From: Spirosoma lacussanchae
Lineage (GTDB): Bacteria; Bacteroidota; Bacteroidia; Cytophagales; Spirosomataceae
Direction: 5' to 3'
DNA length: 64,000 nt
NCBI RefSeq assembly: GCF_005870035.1
Contig: NZ_SWJG01000009.1
Location: 1-64,000 of the forward strand
Shown here: one piece after another, positions 17,109-23,911 of the stretch
Layout of the letters: each line of letters opens with the position of its first letter
How positions within the stretch are numbered: position 1 is the stretch's first letter
Program-made: the position numbers and the translations under genes
Notes under the pieces: model-generated
Databases searched by the model: none
What the model was told of the DNA's origin: nothing
Seen by the model: only the letters and a program-made list of their open reading frames with translations

Positions 17109-18020
17109 ATGCCACGGCTCTATCGCGCTGCTTTTCGTCCTCTGTTTTTCGCGGCCTGGCTGGCTGCGCTTACGCTATCCGGTCATCTGGTAGCCTGGGG
17201 GCAGGCCCCGCCCGACACAGAACTGTTTCTGGTCGATCTGATCCGGAGCGGACAGGCGCTTCAGGTCGGTACTCCCCGCAACATTACCCAGCGGAAGGGC
17301 TACGACAATCAGCCCTCGTTTACACCCGATGGCCGGGCGGTGCTGTATACATCGGCTCGCGAGGATGGGCAGACCGATATCTATCGCTACGATCTCCGGC
17401 AGAAAACAAACACCCCGCTCACCCGGACGCCCGAAAGCGAATACTCACCTACCGTTACCCCCGATCAGGGGTATTTTTCCGTCATTCGGGTCGAGAAAGA
17501 CCAGACGCAGCGGCTGTGGAAATTCCCGATCTCCGGTGCGGGCAACCCGGCGCTGGTACTCGATAACGTAAAACCGGTTGGATACCACTGCTGGCTTACC
17601 CCCGACTCGCTGGCGCTGTTCATCCTGGGTAAACCCAACTCGCTGCAACTGGCCAGCGTCAGCACCGGCGATACGGCCCGGCTGGCAGGTAACATCGGCC
17701 GGTCTCTGCACAACGTGCCCGGTAAAAAAGCGGTCAGCTTCGTACACAAGCGAACCACCACCGACTGGACCATCAGCCAGCTCGATCGGCAAACCCGTCA
17801 GATCAGCCCCATTACGCCGACTCTACCGGGTAGCGAAGACTTTGTCTGGATGCCCGACGGTACCCTGCTGATGGGCCAGGGAGCCACGCTGTATCAATGT
17901 CGGCCGGGTACCAGCACTGGCTGGACAAAACTGGCCGACTTCAGCACGGCCGGCATCACCCAGATTACCCGTCTGGCCATAGACCCTCGCGGAAAAACGC
18001 TGGTGCTGGTGGGGCAGTGA
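17109..18020 (+). CDS. Secreted PD40/TolB-like beta-propeller protein
   Basis: A signal peptide (about residues 1-32, ending AWGQ) leads to a 303-residue protein built from WD40-like PD40 repeats. Examples are YDNQPSFTPDGRAVLYTSAREDGQTDIYRYDL and EYSPTVTPDQGYFSVIRVEKDQTQRLWKF, each with the P-x-x-T/S-P-D-G core. This gives a partial beta-propeller of the TolB type, usually involved in binding partners or carbohydrates in the periplasm. It begins 31 bases after the symporter stop in the same direction. No enzymatic motif is visible. An upstream TTG at 17070 would lengthen the N-terminus but destroy the signal peptide. Confidence 0.8.
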   Translation: MPRLYRAAFRPLFFAAWLAALTLSGHLVAWGQAPPDTELFLVDLIRSGQALQVGTPRNITQRKGYDNQPSFTPDGRAVLYTSAREDGQTDIYRYDLRQKTNTPLTRTPESEYSPTVTPDQGYFSVIRVEKDQTQRLWKFPISGAGNPALVLDNVKPVGYHCWLTPDSLALFILGKPNSLQLASVSTGDTARLAGNIGRSLHNVPGKKAVSFVHKRTTTDWTISQLDRQTRQISPITPTLPGSEDFVWMPDGTLLMGQGATLYQCRPGTSTGWTKLADFSTAGITQITRLAIDPRGKTLVLVGQ

Positions 18021-18079
18021 GAAGCGAATAAGCTCGACGCTTCTGGCTGCAGCCTTTTCGCTGAAATAGTCTATATATG

Positions 18080-18117
18080 GCGGAGCCGCTAACCTGGAGA
18101 TAGGTCGGCGGCTCCGC
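18080..18117. terminator. Hairpin between convergent genes
   Basis: GCGGAGCCGC at 18080-18089 pairs with GCGGCTCCGC at 18108-18117. It lies between the PD40 gene and the convergent 82-residue gene. There is no strong T-tract on either strand, so its role as a bidirectional terminator is only likely. The GGAGCCGC core recurs in the hairpin at 19054-19099. Confidence 0.5.
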
Positions 18118-18140
18118 TGTGTTTATTGGTGTATGGGCGC

Positions 18141-18389
18141 TTACTGTGGCAAGGCGCTGAACGTCGGAAAATGGTAGACCCGGAAGAGCGGGTTCTGGTC
18201 GACGTTCCAGTTTTCCTGCTGCGCTACCTCGTTCAGCCAGTCCGAAATGTCGGCCTGGTAGGTGCTGTAGCCCTGGTTACGCAGAAACTGCTGTACCATT
18301 AGGGTAGTTGTGCAGCCTTCGGCCAGGATCAGCGTGGTGGCGGCCATTCGTACGGCCTGCTGGTCTAGTTTTCGATGCGTTACGTTCAT
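18141..18389 (-). CDS. Cassette 1, gene B: 82-residue protein of unknown function, winged-helix-like
   Basis: No family is recognised. The 82-residue protein is a close paralogue of the one at 19141-19389. The two align without gaps and about 60% of positions are identical by direct count. Conserved blocks are MAATTLILAEGxTTT, a V-x-QFLRN-x-GY helix, YQAD/E-I/V-S-x-WL, and W-x-V...LFRVY-x-FP at the end. The predicted order helix, helix, then beta hairpin resembles a winged helix, but that is inference. It is the second gene of a two-gene unit, 63 bases after the 150-residue gene, and is probably expressed from the promoter before 18905. Confidence 0.75.
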   Translation of the reverse strand: MNVTHRKLDQQAVRMAATTLILAEGCTTTLMVQQFLRNQGYSTYQADISDWLNEVAQQENWNVDQNPLFRVYHFPTFSALPQ

Positions 18390-18452
18390 TAGTCAGGTTG
18401 TTTGGTCATGTGGTACATCCTACGTAAGTGCCCGATGTAATGGGCCGTTGGT

Positions 18453-18905
18453 CTAGCCCAGCGCCTGTCGAAACAGGGTAACACGCTCACGCAGGATCGT
18501 ACTGCCGACCTGAGCGTTGAGGTTTCCTTTGAGGGTGAAAGCGCGCAGATCGGACCGCAGACCGGCGTACTTGATCAGGGCGTTGTACCAGACGTTGCGG
18601 TTCTGGTAGGGGGCCAGCAGCATCCGGGCCTGGCTCAGCATCCGATGCTGGCGGGGCGACCAGATGGGCCGCTGCCGGAAAGCGGCACCCTGACCGTTCA
18701 GCAGGTCGGGCAGTGACTCCGGCGGAGCCAGCGGCAGCAGCTCGGCCATCAGAAATAAGCCCAGTTCGATGTTCAGCAACCGGTTGGCAACCATACCCGG
18801 CAGGGCATGACGGAAGCGAAGCCGGGTGGCTAGTGGCTCCTGCCAGCGAAGCTGACTGGCCAGAACCGGGCGGGCAACAGGAGCGGTGGTCAAAAGAGCG
18901 TTCAT
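18453..18905 (-). CDS. Cassette 1, gene A: 150-residue protein of unknown function
   Basis: This protein is not recognised. It is helical, lacks a signal peptide, and is related to the 130-residue protein at 19389-19781. Shared positions include NRLLNIELGLFL against RQLVDLELGLYL, LAPPESLPDLL against SAPPTALPALL, and SPRQHRMLSQARMLLAPY against TPQQHKYLNRARLLLAHF. It leads a two-gene unit with the 82-residue gene. An inverted repeat, AACGTAA-N5-TTACGTT, lies exactly 44 bases upstream of its start codon, the same distance as in cassette 2. This points to shared control, probably by the WYL protein encoded at 19917. Confidence 0.75.
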   Translation of the reverse strand: MNALLTTAPVARPVLASQLRWQEPLATRLRFRHALPGMVANRLLNIELGLFLMAELLPLAPPESLPDLLNGQGAAFRQRPIWSPRQHRMLSQARMLLAPYQNRNVWYNALIKYAGLRSDLRAFTLKGNLNAQVGSTILRERVTLFRQALG

Positions 18906-18930
18906 TAGTATCGTTGTTCGTTGTTCATAT

Positions 18931-18938
18931 CAAATTTC
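18931..18938 (-). promoter_or_regulatory. Putative -7 element of cassette 1
   Basis: On the minus strand this reads GAAATTTG, one mismatch from TAnnTTTG, 26 bases before the start codon. The corresponding element of cassette 2 (CAACTTTG) sits at exactly the same distance from its operator. Confidence 0.45.
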
Positions 18939-18948
18939 ACACTAGAAG

Positions 18949-18967
18949 AACGTAACCTTTTTACGTT
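18949..18967. promoter_or_regulatory. Operator candidate 1: AACGTAA-N5-TTACGTT
   Basis: A perfect 7-bp inverted repeat with a 5-base spacer (CCTTT) precedes cassette 1. An identical repeat with a different spacer (ACTAT) lies at 19825-19843. Its place 10 bases upstream of the putative -7 element means that it overlaps the -33 region, so a bound regulator could block or recruit RNA polymerase. Confidence 0.8.
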
Positions 18968-19053
18968 GTGTGAATTTTGTGAAATTTATTTTCGATGAAC
19001 CTGACAGCGCTGTACCCGCCATGAAACCCGGTCGGGAGGGGGCACAAACTGAA

Positions 19054-19099
19054 GCCCCCACCGCGGCTCCGTAGGGTCGACAGGAGCCGCGGTGGGGGC
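19054..19099 (-). terminator. 17-bp perfect hairpin downstream of cassette 2
   Basis: GCCCCCACCGCGGCTCC at 19054-19070 pairs perfectly with 19083-19099 across a 12-base loop. It lies 42 bases after the stop of the cassette 2 operon on the minus strand. The T-tract after it is weak (TTCAGTTTG). It probably ends the operon and separates it from the cassette 1 promoter. Confidence 0.6.
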
Positions 19100-19140
19100 G
19101 GGTAAGCAGAGCTGATAGAATCCCGCGAGCGCCGATCGGT

Positions 19141-19389
19141 CTACTGCGGCAGCAGCGGTAGCCTCGGAAAATAATAAACCCGAAACAGCCCATTGTCGTG
19201 AACGGACCAGCCCTGCTGGCTGGCAATCACCAATAGCCACTGCGATACTTCAGCCTGGTAGGCCCGGTACCCACGGTTGCGCAGAAACTGCTTTACGCAA
19301 AGGGTCGTCGTATAGCCCTCGGCCAGAATAAGTGTCGTAGCCGCCAGCCGTACAGCCGCGGGTGTCAATTGCTTGCGTGTGGCGTTCAT
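19141..19389 (-). CDS. Cassette 2, gene B: 82-residue paralogue
   Basis: This gene is the paralogue of that at 18141-18389 and has the same length. It keeps the blocks AATTLILAEGYTTT, KQFLRNRGYRAYQAEVSQWL and LFRVYYFP. No family is recognised. Its ATG overlaps the stop of the preceding 130-residue gene by one base (TGATG), so the two are translationally coupled, whereas in cassette 1 the same genes are 63 bases apart. Conservation of the pair, its order and its operator across the duplication is evidence that both reading frames are real. Confidence 0.78.
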   Translation of the reverse strand: MNATRKQLTPAAVRLAATTLILAEGYTTTLCVKQFLRNRGYRAYQAEVSQWLLVIASQQGWSVHDNGLFRVYYFPRLPLLPQ

Positions 19390-19781
19390 CAGGCCAGCAT
19401 CTTCCGAAGTACGCCGATGCGGTTGCGCGAGAAGCCAACGGTCTTTTCTGTGAAGCGGCTCAGGTCACGGCTGATGTCGTAGGCGAGCCGGTGGGTGGGA
19501 GCGGTTGCGTAGGCGTCGAGCAGGTCCTGCCAATGGCTGGGGTTGGCAAAATGAGCCAGCAGCAGCCGGGCCCGGTTGAGGTATTTATGCTGCTGCGGGG
19601 TGAGGCTGGCGCGGGTGCTGGTGTCGGCCGAAAGCAGGGCGGGGAGCGCCGTTGGCGGGGCTGACGGACGTAACTGGCCGAGCAGGTAGAGGCCCAGTTC
19701 GAGGTCAACGAGCTGCCGGGTCGAGAGCGACGGGCGGTGGTAAGCGGGGGCGTTTGAGCGAGGACGTTGCGTATGGTTCAT
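19389..19781 (-). CDS. Cassette 2, gene A: 130-residue paralogue
   Basis: This protein is a diverged paralogue of the 150-residue protein at 18453-18905 and is not assigned to any family. It has a basic, proline-rich N-terminus, then the shared LxDLELGLYLLGQLRP stretch (about residues 26-42), an APP..LPALL segment and a basic C-terminal helix (FSRNRIGVLRKML). It has no signal peptide or membrane segment. The gene lies back to back with the WYL regulator gene. The inverted repeat at 19825 is 44 bases before its start, exactly as in cassette 1. Confidence 0.78.
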   Translation of the reverse strand: MNHTQRPRSNAPAYHRPSLSTRQLVDLELGLYLLGQLRPSAPPTALPALLSADTSTRASLTPQQHKYLNRARLLLAHFANPSHWQDLLDAYATAPTHRLAYDISRDLSRFTEKTVGFSRNRIGVLRKMLA

Positions 19782-19806
19782 GATCGTCGTATGTAATTGT
19801 CCGACT

Positions 19807-19814
19807 CAAAGTTG
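19807..19814 (-). promoter_or_regulatory. Putative -7 element of cassette 2
   Basis: The minus strand reads CAACTTTG, one mismatch from TAnnTTTG. It is 10 bases downstream of the inverted repeat at 19825-19843 and 25 bases before the start codon, matching the geometry of cassette 1. Confidence 0.45.
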
Positions 19815-19824
19815 TTGTACCGTA

Positions 19825-19843
19825 AACGTAAACTATTTACGTT
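19825..19843. promoter_or_regulatory. Operator candidate 2: AACGTAA-N5-TTACGTT
   Basis: This second copy of the perfect 7-5-7 inverted repeat lies in the divergent region between cassette 2 and the WYL gene. It is 44 bases from the cassette start codon and 73 bases from the WYL start codon. Its position allows one regulator to control both directions, including autoregulation of the WYL gene. Confidence 0.82.
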
Positions 19844-19916
19844 CTCTCTTTTTTCTGAAAAAAAGTTTTGGTTGCTTTGTCAGTATACCAGCGCTCCTGC
19901 TACCAACGACATCGAT

Positions 19917-20999
19917 ATGCCCATAACCCGTTCTGCCTTTCAACGCTACCGACTCATCGACGAAGTAATCAGTCGATATCCCCGACGGTATTCCAAACAG
20001 CAACTTTTCGAACTCTGCCAGGATAAGTGCGGTATCCGGTCCATCTCGTCGCTGGAAAAAGACATCCAGCGGATGCGCGAAGACCATGACGCGCCGATCG
20101 AATACGACAAGCGGGCCAACGGCTATTACTATAGCAATCCGCAGTTCAGGCTCCTGAACCTGATGCTGAGCCCCGACGATATGGAAGCGCTCGACTACGC
20201 CCGCGAGGTGCTGGCCGCTACTCAGGGCGCTACCGTGGCCGATGAACTGACCAACGCCCTCCAGAAAGTCCGGCAAAGTCTGGATATTATCCGCGAGGTG
20301 AAGAGCGACGGCAGTGCCCCGGCACCGTCGCGCCGGATCGTATACGTCGAAGAAAAGATTCTTGGCGGCAACCGCCAGTACGTACCCATGCTGATTCGGG
20401 CCGTGAACCAGAACCGACAGGTAGCGTTCCGGTACCTCAAACACGAAGAAGCGGTATCGGCCCAGCGCGGCACACCAGCGCGGCTCCGGCGGGGCGCGCG
20501 TATGACCGAGCCCGAGCGACCCAAACTTCGTATTCTGCACCCTATTCTGCTGCGTGAAGTGGCTGATAGCTGGTATGTTATCGGCTATGACGCGGCCAGC
20601 GGCAGCGAGCGGACGTTTGCCCTCGACCGCATGAGCGATCTTGAACTCCTCGACGACCCCTGCGATGTGCCACCCGCCGTACTGGCCAGTGTCAGCGACC
20701 TGTTCGAACACATCTACGGCATCACCGACAGCCACGGCCCGGTCGAGAATATCGTGCTGTCGTTTAGTCCGCTGTTTGGTCGTTACGTAAAAGCCAAGCC
20801 CATCCACCAGACCCAGGAGGTAATCAGCGATACCGACGAGGCCTGCGTCGTGCGGCTCCGGCTGGCCCCCAACCGCGATCTGCTGATGCACCTGCGCTCG
20901 TATGGCGAACACCTGACCGTACTGCAACCCGCCAGCCTGGTCGAGGAGATGAAAGCATCGCTGGTGGCAATGCTGGCCCATTATAGTTCCCCAGCCTGA
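19917..20999 (+). CDS. WYL-domain transcriptional regulator
   Basis: The 360-residue protein has an N-terminal helix-turn-helix (about residues 1-60, RYPRRYSKQQLFELC and SISSLEKDIQRMRED). A WYL domain follows (about 180-260, with VAFRYLKHEEA, LHPILLREVADSWYVIGYD and RTFALDRMSDLELLD), then a WCX-type C-terminal extension (about 285-355). WYL domains sense nucleic acids or nucleotides in several regulators of phage defence and DNA damage. The ATG at 19917 is preferred: an earlier in-frame start would put the operator inside the gene, and the family N-terminus begins here. It is divergent from cassette 2 and is the obvious candidate to bind the shared inverted repeats. Confidence 0.9.
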   Translation: MPITRSAFQRYRLIDEVISRYPRRYSKQQLFELCQDKCGIRSISSLEKDIQRMREDHDAPIEYDKRANGYYYSNPQFRLLNLMLSPDDMEALDYAREVLAATQGATVADELTNALQKVRQSLDIIREVKSDGSAPAPSRRIVYVEEKILGGNRQYVPMLIRAVNQNRQVAFRYLKHEEAVSAQRGTPARLRRGARMTEPERPKLRILHPILLREVADSWYVIGYDAASGSERTFALDRMSDLELLDDPCDVPPAVLASVSDLFEHIYGITDSHGPVENIVLSFSPLFGRYVKAKPIHQTQEVISDTDEACVVRLRLAPNRDLLMHLRSYGEHLTVLQPASLVEEMKASLVAMLAHYSSPA

Positions 21000-21060
21000 C
21001 GGTTCGCTGCTGACGCGTATTAGATGCGAAGGCTGGACCACCTATCCGGATGGTTTATTG

Positions 21061-21111
21061 CTGACGCACCTGAGACGCGATGACCGGGCGCCGGGCGGTC
21101 GCGTCTCTACA
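21061..21111. repeat. Dispersed palindromic repeat, copy A
   Basis: GAGACGCGA at 21072-21080 pairs with TCGCGTCTC at 21099-21107. A GC-rich inner stem (CCGGGCG / CCGGGCGG) lies between them, and CTGACGC precedes it. The same outer arms, inner GC-rich core and nearby GCGTCAGC recur at 29391, 44902 and 49043. Confidence 0.85.
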
Positions 21112-21245
21112 GATAACCGGAACCGCAAAACGTTAATCCGGTAGGCCGGACAGTCGAAAAATGGGCTGGCCGTTGACGCGGAATATCGATTTTTACAATG
21201 GGCGGGGGGATGGGCCGTTTATCTTTACGATACTAAACCGTAGCC

Positions 21246-22148
21246 ATGCGCCGAATCGTACCCATTGCTATTTCTCTGCTCACTCTTTTTGTCGACCCGT
21301 TTGCCCGTGCCCAGGGGCTGGTAGATGGGTTCATGCGCGGGCAGCGCAAAGCCAGTCTGGCCCTGACCTATTCGCAGGAATCCTTCGATAGCTATTACGT
21401 AGGTACGCGCGAAATCCGCGATCCGAACCTCGGTACCGTCAGCACCCAGTCACTGAACCTCTACGCCACCTACGGCCTGGGCTACGACCTGGACCTGATC
21501 GTTAACGCTCCTTACGTTCGCACCGAAGCCAGCGCGGGCTACTGGCCCAAACAGGAGGGGTTTCAGGATCTTACGGCTGCCCTCCGCTGGGAAGCTTACG
21601 ACTATAAGTTCGGAAAAACCCGGCTGTCGTGGCTCTTTGCGCTGGGCTATTCGCTTCCCCTGCAGAACTATGTCATTGACGCTCCCGTCACCATCGGTCA
21701 CGGGTCCCGGAACCTCGACGGCCGCACCATGCTACATTTTAAAGCCGGTGCGTTCTTCCTGACTGGCCAGTACGGCTACATCCGGCGGGGAGCGGTTTCT
21801 CTTGATCGGGTGGCCAACTATTATCAGCCTGATAACCTCAACCCCAACAGCGGCTCGAAAGTCAACGTGCCCGATGTGACAGACATCGTGGTTCGGTCGG
21901 GCTTCTCTACGAAGTATTTCTACGTTGACGGGTGGTGGCAGCAGCAGTCGCCCTACAGCAAAGGAACCGACATTGCGCCCGGAATTCCCTACCCAACCAA
22001 CGCGGTGGGATTCACGCGGGCCGGGGCTAGCCTCTACGTGCCGCTGATCCGGAAGTTTGGGCTGACGGGCGCCTACAGCACCACCCTCGACGGCCAGAAT
22101 GTTGGCAAATCGACGCGACTCAGCGGGGGGTTCATTATCGGATTATAA
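21246..22148 (+). CDS. Outer-membrane beta-barrel protein, transporter-like
   Basis: The 300-residue product has a signal peptide (ending FARAQ) and then repeated amphipathic strands with aromatic girdles (SLNLYATYGLGYDLDLIVNAPYVRTE, FKAGAFFLTGQYGYIRR). It closes with a strand of the type LSGGFIIGL. The pattern resembles the MetA/phenol-pathway transporter group of barrels, with its alternating DLTAALRWEAYDYKFGKTRLSWLFALGYSLP segment, but the assignment is loose. The PAP2-like lipoprotein gene begins 63 bases downstream in the same direction and may be co-expressed. No ligand can be named. Confidence 0.7.
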   Translation: MRRIVPIAISLLTLFVDPFARAQGLVDGFMRGQRKASLALTYSQESFDSYYVGTREIRDPNLGTVSTQSLNLYATYGLGYDLDLIVNAPYVRTEASAGYWPKQEGFQDLTAALRWEAYDYKFGKTRLSWLFALGYSLPLQNYVIDAPVTIGHGSRNLDGRTMLHFKAGAFFLTGQYGYIRRGAVSLDRVANYYQPDNLNPNSGSKVNVPDVTDIVVRSGFSTKYFYVDGWWQQQSPYSKGTDIAPGIPYPTNAVGFTRAGASLYVPLIRKFGLTGAYSTTLDGQNVGKSTRLSGGFIIGL

Positions 22149-22211
22149 CCAGACCAATCGGCCTTTCGGCTTTTCTATAACCTCACCCGGCCCACCGGGC
22201 GAACGCGACCG

Positions 22212-23720
22212 ATGAAAACATACGCCAGTCTATTCGTTACCCTCTCGCTGCTCACGGGACTGTCGGCCTGTAAGGAGCCGACCATCGATGAGGGCATTCT
22301 GCCATTCGTAACCCCCACCTCGACCGACTCAACGGGCGGTACCTGGCGAACAGTGCTCCTGACGTCGGCAGCCGACATTGCCGTTCCGCAGCCAGCCGCC
22401 ACCACCTCCGACGCCTACCAGAGCGAGCTGACGGCGGTCAAAAATGGATTGCTCAGCGCCACGCCCGAGCAGAATACGGCCGTCAACTACTGGGCCGCCG
22501 GGAGTGTGCAGCGCTGGAATCAGATTGCCCGACTGCTGGTTTCCAAGTATAATGTCGATGCGGCTTATGACGAAGCTACGGGCCAGTATGCGCCCTACGA
22601 CGCCACGAAACCGGTGGCCAGTGCGCCTTATGCCGCCCGGCTCTATGCCCTGCTCAGTGTGGCTCAGTACGATGCGCTGGTCGTATCGTGGCGGGCCAAG
22701 TTTCGTTACAACCGCCCCTCGCTGGAACGGCAGGGCATTCTGGCGCGGGTGCCGATCCTCGACGTGCCGTCGTATCCGTCAGAAGATGCGGCCGTAGCCG
22801 AAGCGTCGTGTCAGGTGCTGGCGTATTTCTTTCCGGGCGAGACGGCCTGGCTGAAAGCCAAAGCCGCTGAACACAAACAAAGCCGGGTCTGGGCGGGCGC
22901 CTGCGTACCGAGTGATCTGAAAGCCGGTGAAGAGCTGGCCGCTGCGGTAGCCGCTAAAGCCATCGCCTACGCCCGCAACGACCGGTTCGATCGGGCCCGC
23001 GACCCCAACAGTACCTGGGAAAGCCTGCGGAGCCGCGCGCCTTACGACCTGACCTGGAAAAGTCTGGATATACCGGCCCGGCCGCCCATGCTCCCGCTGG
23101 CTGGCACGACCCGAACCTGGTTCGACTCGACGGCCATAGCCCGGGCGCTGCCCGCTGCTCCTCCCGCCACCACGACCCCCGCTTTTCAGCAGGCGCTAGC
23201 CGAAGTTCGCGACCTGGCCAACACCCGCACCCGCGACCAGTGGCGCATCGCCGAGTTCTGGTCCGACGGCAGCGGTACCTACACCACCCCCGGCCACTGG
23301 AACCGCATTGCCGAAGACCTCGTACGGCAGTATGGACAAAATGAACTGCGGTCGGCGCGGACGTATGCGCTCGTGAACCGAGCCATGCAGGATGGCGCCA
23401 CCGTGGGCTGGCGAACCAGCTTCACCTATTTTGTACCCCGTCCTTCGCAGGTTGACCCAGCCATCAAAACGGCCGTACGAATTCCGAACATGCCGGGCTA
23501 CCCGTCTACCCATGCCCTCCTGGCCAATGCGGCAACTACGGTGCTGGTGTATCTCTTCCCGAACGAAGCCGAGGTGCTGAAAGCCCAGGCGGCCGAAGCT
23601 ACCCTCTCGCAACTGTACGGGGGCGTCCAGTACCGGTTCGATATCGACGCGGGGGCTCGCTCGGGGACGGCTGTAGGGCAGCTGGCCGTTGGCTGGGCCA
23701 GCGCCGACGGAGCCCGATAA
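22212..23720 (+). CDS. Lipoprotein with two tandem, catalytically incomplete PAP2/vanadium-haloperoxidase-like halves
   Basis: A lipoprotein signal (LLTGLSAC, lipid-bearing Cys at residue 20) precedes two homologous halves of about 200 residues. Each has a helix pair, W-R-x-x-F-x-Y...RPS, then P-x-YPS-x-x-A, and a stretch ending D-x-x-AG. In active PAP2 enzymes these supply Lys/Arg, Ser-His, and Arg-His-Asp. Here half 1 has K-RP but PSED, and the third-motif His is replaced in GACVPSD. Half 2 has PSTH, but the third motif reads GGVQYRFD, with Gln for His. Phosphatase or haloperoxidase chemistry is therefore doubtful. The fold and periplasmic outer-leaflet location are supported by sequence. 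Confidence 0.82.
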   Translation: MKTYASLFVTLSLLTGLSACKEPTIDEGILPFVTPTSTDSTGGTWRTVLLTSAADIAVPQPAATTSDAYQSELTAVKNGLLSATPEQNTAVNYWAAGSVQRWNQIARLLVSKYNVDAAYDEATGQYAPYDATKPVASAPYAARLYALLSVAQYDALVVSWRAKFRYNRPSLERQGILARVPILDVPSYPSEDAAVAEASCQVLAYFFPGETAWLKAKAAEHKQSRVWAGACVPSDLKAGEELAAAVAAKAIAYARNDRFDRARDPNSTWESLRSRAPYDLTWKSLDIPARPPMLPLAGTTRTWFDSTAIARALPAAPPATTTPAFQQALAEVRDLANTRTRDQWRIAEFWSDGSGTYTTPGHWNRIAEDLVRQYGQNELRSARTYALVNRAMQDGATVGWRTSFTYFVPRPSQVDPAIKTAVRIPNMPGYPSTHALLANAATTVLVYLFPNEAEVLKAQAAEATLSQLYGGVQYRFDIDAGARSGTAVGQLAVGWASADGAR

Positions 23721-23911
23721 GTTTGGATTAGTTAGGGGCTGTTTCGTGACAATTGCGGGTGTTATGCGTTACGAAGTAAGGGCGTTTTGTTCCCGTCCGT
23801 AAATTCGGACGCCGGGTTTTTAGCATAAAACGGCGGCTGCACTGTTTCTTTGCAGCACGGTTCTGGCCTGAAAAACCACTTTGAACGTCAACTAACTTAC
23901 GTGTATCACGA

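Noticed and set aside
19833..21041. 402-residue minus-strand frame opposite the WYL gene
   Set aside because: The WYL domain is clear on the plus strand, and the minus frame would run through the operator and repeat copy A.
22212..23720. Annotation as an active vanadium haloperoxidase
   Set aside because: Both halves lack the essential third-motif histidine, so an activity name would be unsupported.
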